Shown: one piece after another, positions 63,661 through 64,000 of the stretch
Layout of the letters: the number at the start of each line of letters is the position of its first letter
How positions within the stretch are numbered: position 1 is the stretch's first letter
NCBI RefSeq assembly: GCF_004022465.1
Contig: NZ_SAVA01000008.1
Coordinates: 173,545-237,544, forward strand
Origin: Rhodobacter huangdaonensis
GTDB taxonomy: Bacteria > Pseudomonadota > Alphaproteobacteria > Rhodobacterales > Rhodobacteraceae
Length of the DNA: 64,000 bases
Reading direction: 5' to 3'
Translations under genes and position numbers: made by a program
Notes under the pieces: generated by a model
Told to the model about the DNA's origin: nothing
What the model saw: the letters and a program-made list of their open reading frames with translations, nothing else
The model's database searches: none

Positions 63661-64000
63661 GAAGCGGAACACACCGCGACGGTCGCTGAAAGCGCCGAAA
63701 CGGAAACGGATCGAGGCCGGAAGTGAACGAGGTTGATCGGCCGGAAGCGCCAAGATTGGTGCTGAAGGTTGTTTTTTGCCTCTGCTCTTTGAAATTGATA
63801 GATATCTGAAGAGATATGCGGGCGGTTTGGTCGACATCGACGCGGACCGTAGCATATCGCTCACTAGGGGCAGCCCGATGATGTGAGTAGTCAGCTTCAC
63901 TGTTTGGCGGCTCTGGTTTCCAGAGACGACAAGCAGATGTGACGATCCGGCCTTTCGGGGTTGGATCAGATATGTGCACGGTTCGACGTCAAGGATAGCA
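63661..64000 (+). other. rRNA leader with boxA (16S gene begins beyond the window)
   Basis: TGCTCTTTGAAATTGATAG at about 63783-63801 matches the boxA antitermination motif of alphaproteobacterial rRNA leaders. It is followed by GATATCTGAAGAGATATGC, a local hairpin. No 16S start (AGAGTTTGATCCTGG) is present before base 64000, so the gene lies just to the right. No protein gene is supported here. Confidence 0.75.

Noticed and set aside
63356..64000. Possible 16S rRNA start inside the window
   Set aside because: The conserved 5' sequence (AGAGTTTGATC) is not seen before base 64000; only the leader is present.

Overview
The window is chromosomal DNA from a high-GC alphaproteobacterium, almost certainly a member of the Rhodobacteraceae close to Rhodobacter, Cereibacter or Paracoccus. 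The evidence is the GC- and GCC-rich codon use, the family-specific small genes (DUF6497, DUF6778, DUF1476 zeta inhibitor, DUF2852, RSP_2647/RSP_2648-type proteins), a TakP-like 2-oxoacid TRAP binding protein, a GTTC-N7-GTTC LexA box and GTTAGCGCTAAC (CceR-type) operators on Entner-Doudoroff genes. Gene density is high. I see no insertion sequence, prophage, CRISPR array or tRNA. The last 400 bases are the promoter and leader of an rRNA operon whose 16S gene starts beyond the right edge.

Layout. 1-8.5 kb: propionyl-CoA to succinyl-CoA module (pccB cut by the left edge, small envelope proteins, pccA, a DUF4174 protein, methylmalonyl-CoA mutase). 8.5-12.2 kb: NhaA antiporter, a TerB/J-domain protein, a secreted-type endonuclease/phosphatase and an exported protein. 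12.2-17.8 kb: minus-strand unit perM-hdaA-ppk-ppx (polyphosphate and replication control). 17.9-21.9 kb: thiolase plus SDR dehydrogenase with a divergent AraC regulator, then a second AraC regulator. 22.2-25.9 kb: a six-gene TTQ amine dehydrogenase operon of the aromatic-amine (aau) type with two c-type cytochromes. 26-30.7 kb: tandem TRAP binding proteins, Bpt aminoacyl transferase, DUF2852 and YbaK-type proteins. 30.8-43.2 kb: glnE, eda-edd, the RNA methyltransferase/PIN/DUF2478 unit and zwf-pgl-pgi. 43.3-49.5 kb: MFS exporter, AlkA-type glycosylase, esterase, HNH nuclease, an SOS-boxed radical SAM protein, a zinc-site-less homocysteine methyltransferase homologue and the zeta inhibitor. 49.8-54.7 kb: purC-purS-purQ and a DctB/DctD-like two-component pair. 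55.3-63.3 kb: rne, tusA, ccdA, an ECHDC3-like crotonase, a thioesterase, rplM-rpsI and psd-pssA.

How the parts work together. Glucose 6-phosphate is handled by zwf-pgl-edd-eda, and the same 12-bp operator palindrome stands before zwf and before edd, so the two units are probably one regulon. Amine oxidation by the aau unit would pass electrons to one or both cytochromes, whose haem attachment fits the CcdA gene further right. A dispersed family of inverted repeats (GGGATATTT..CCAATTGGAAG or GGAGTATTT..CCAGGAAAA types) sits at gene ends through the whole window and probably provides bidirectional transcript ends.
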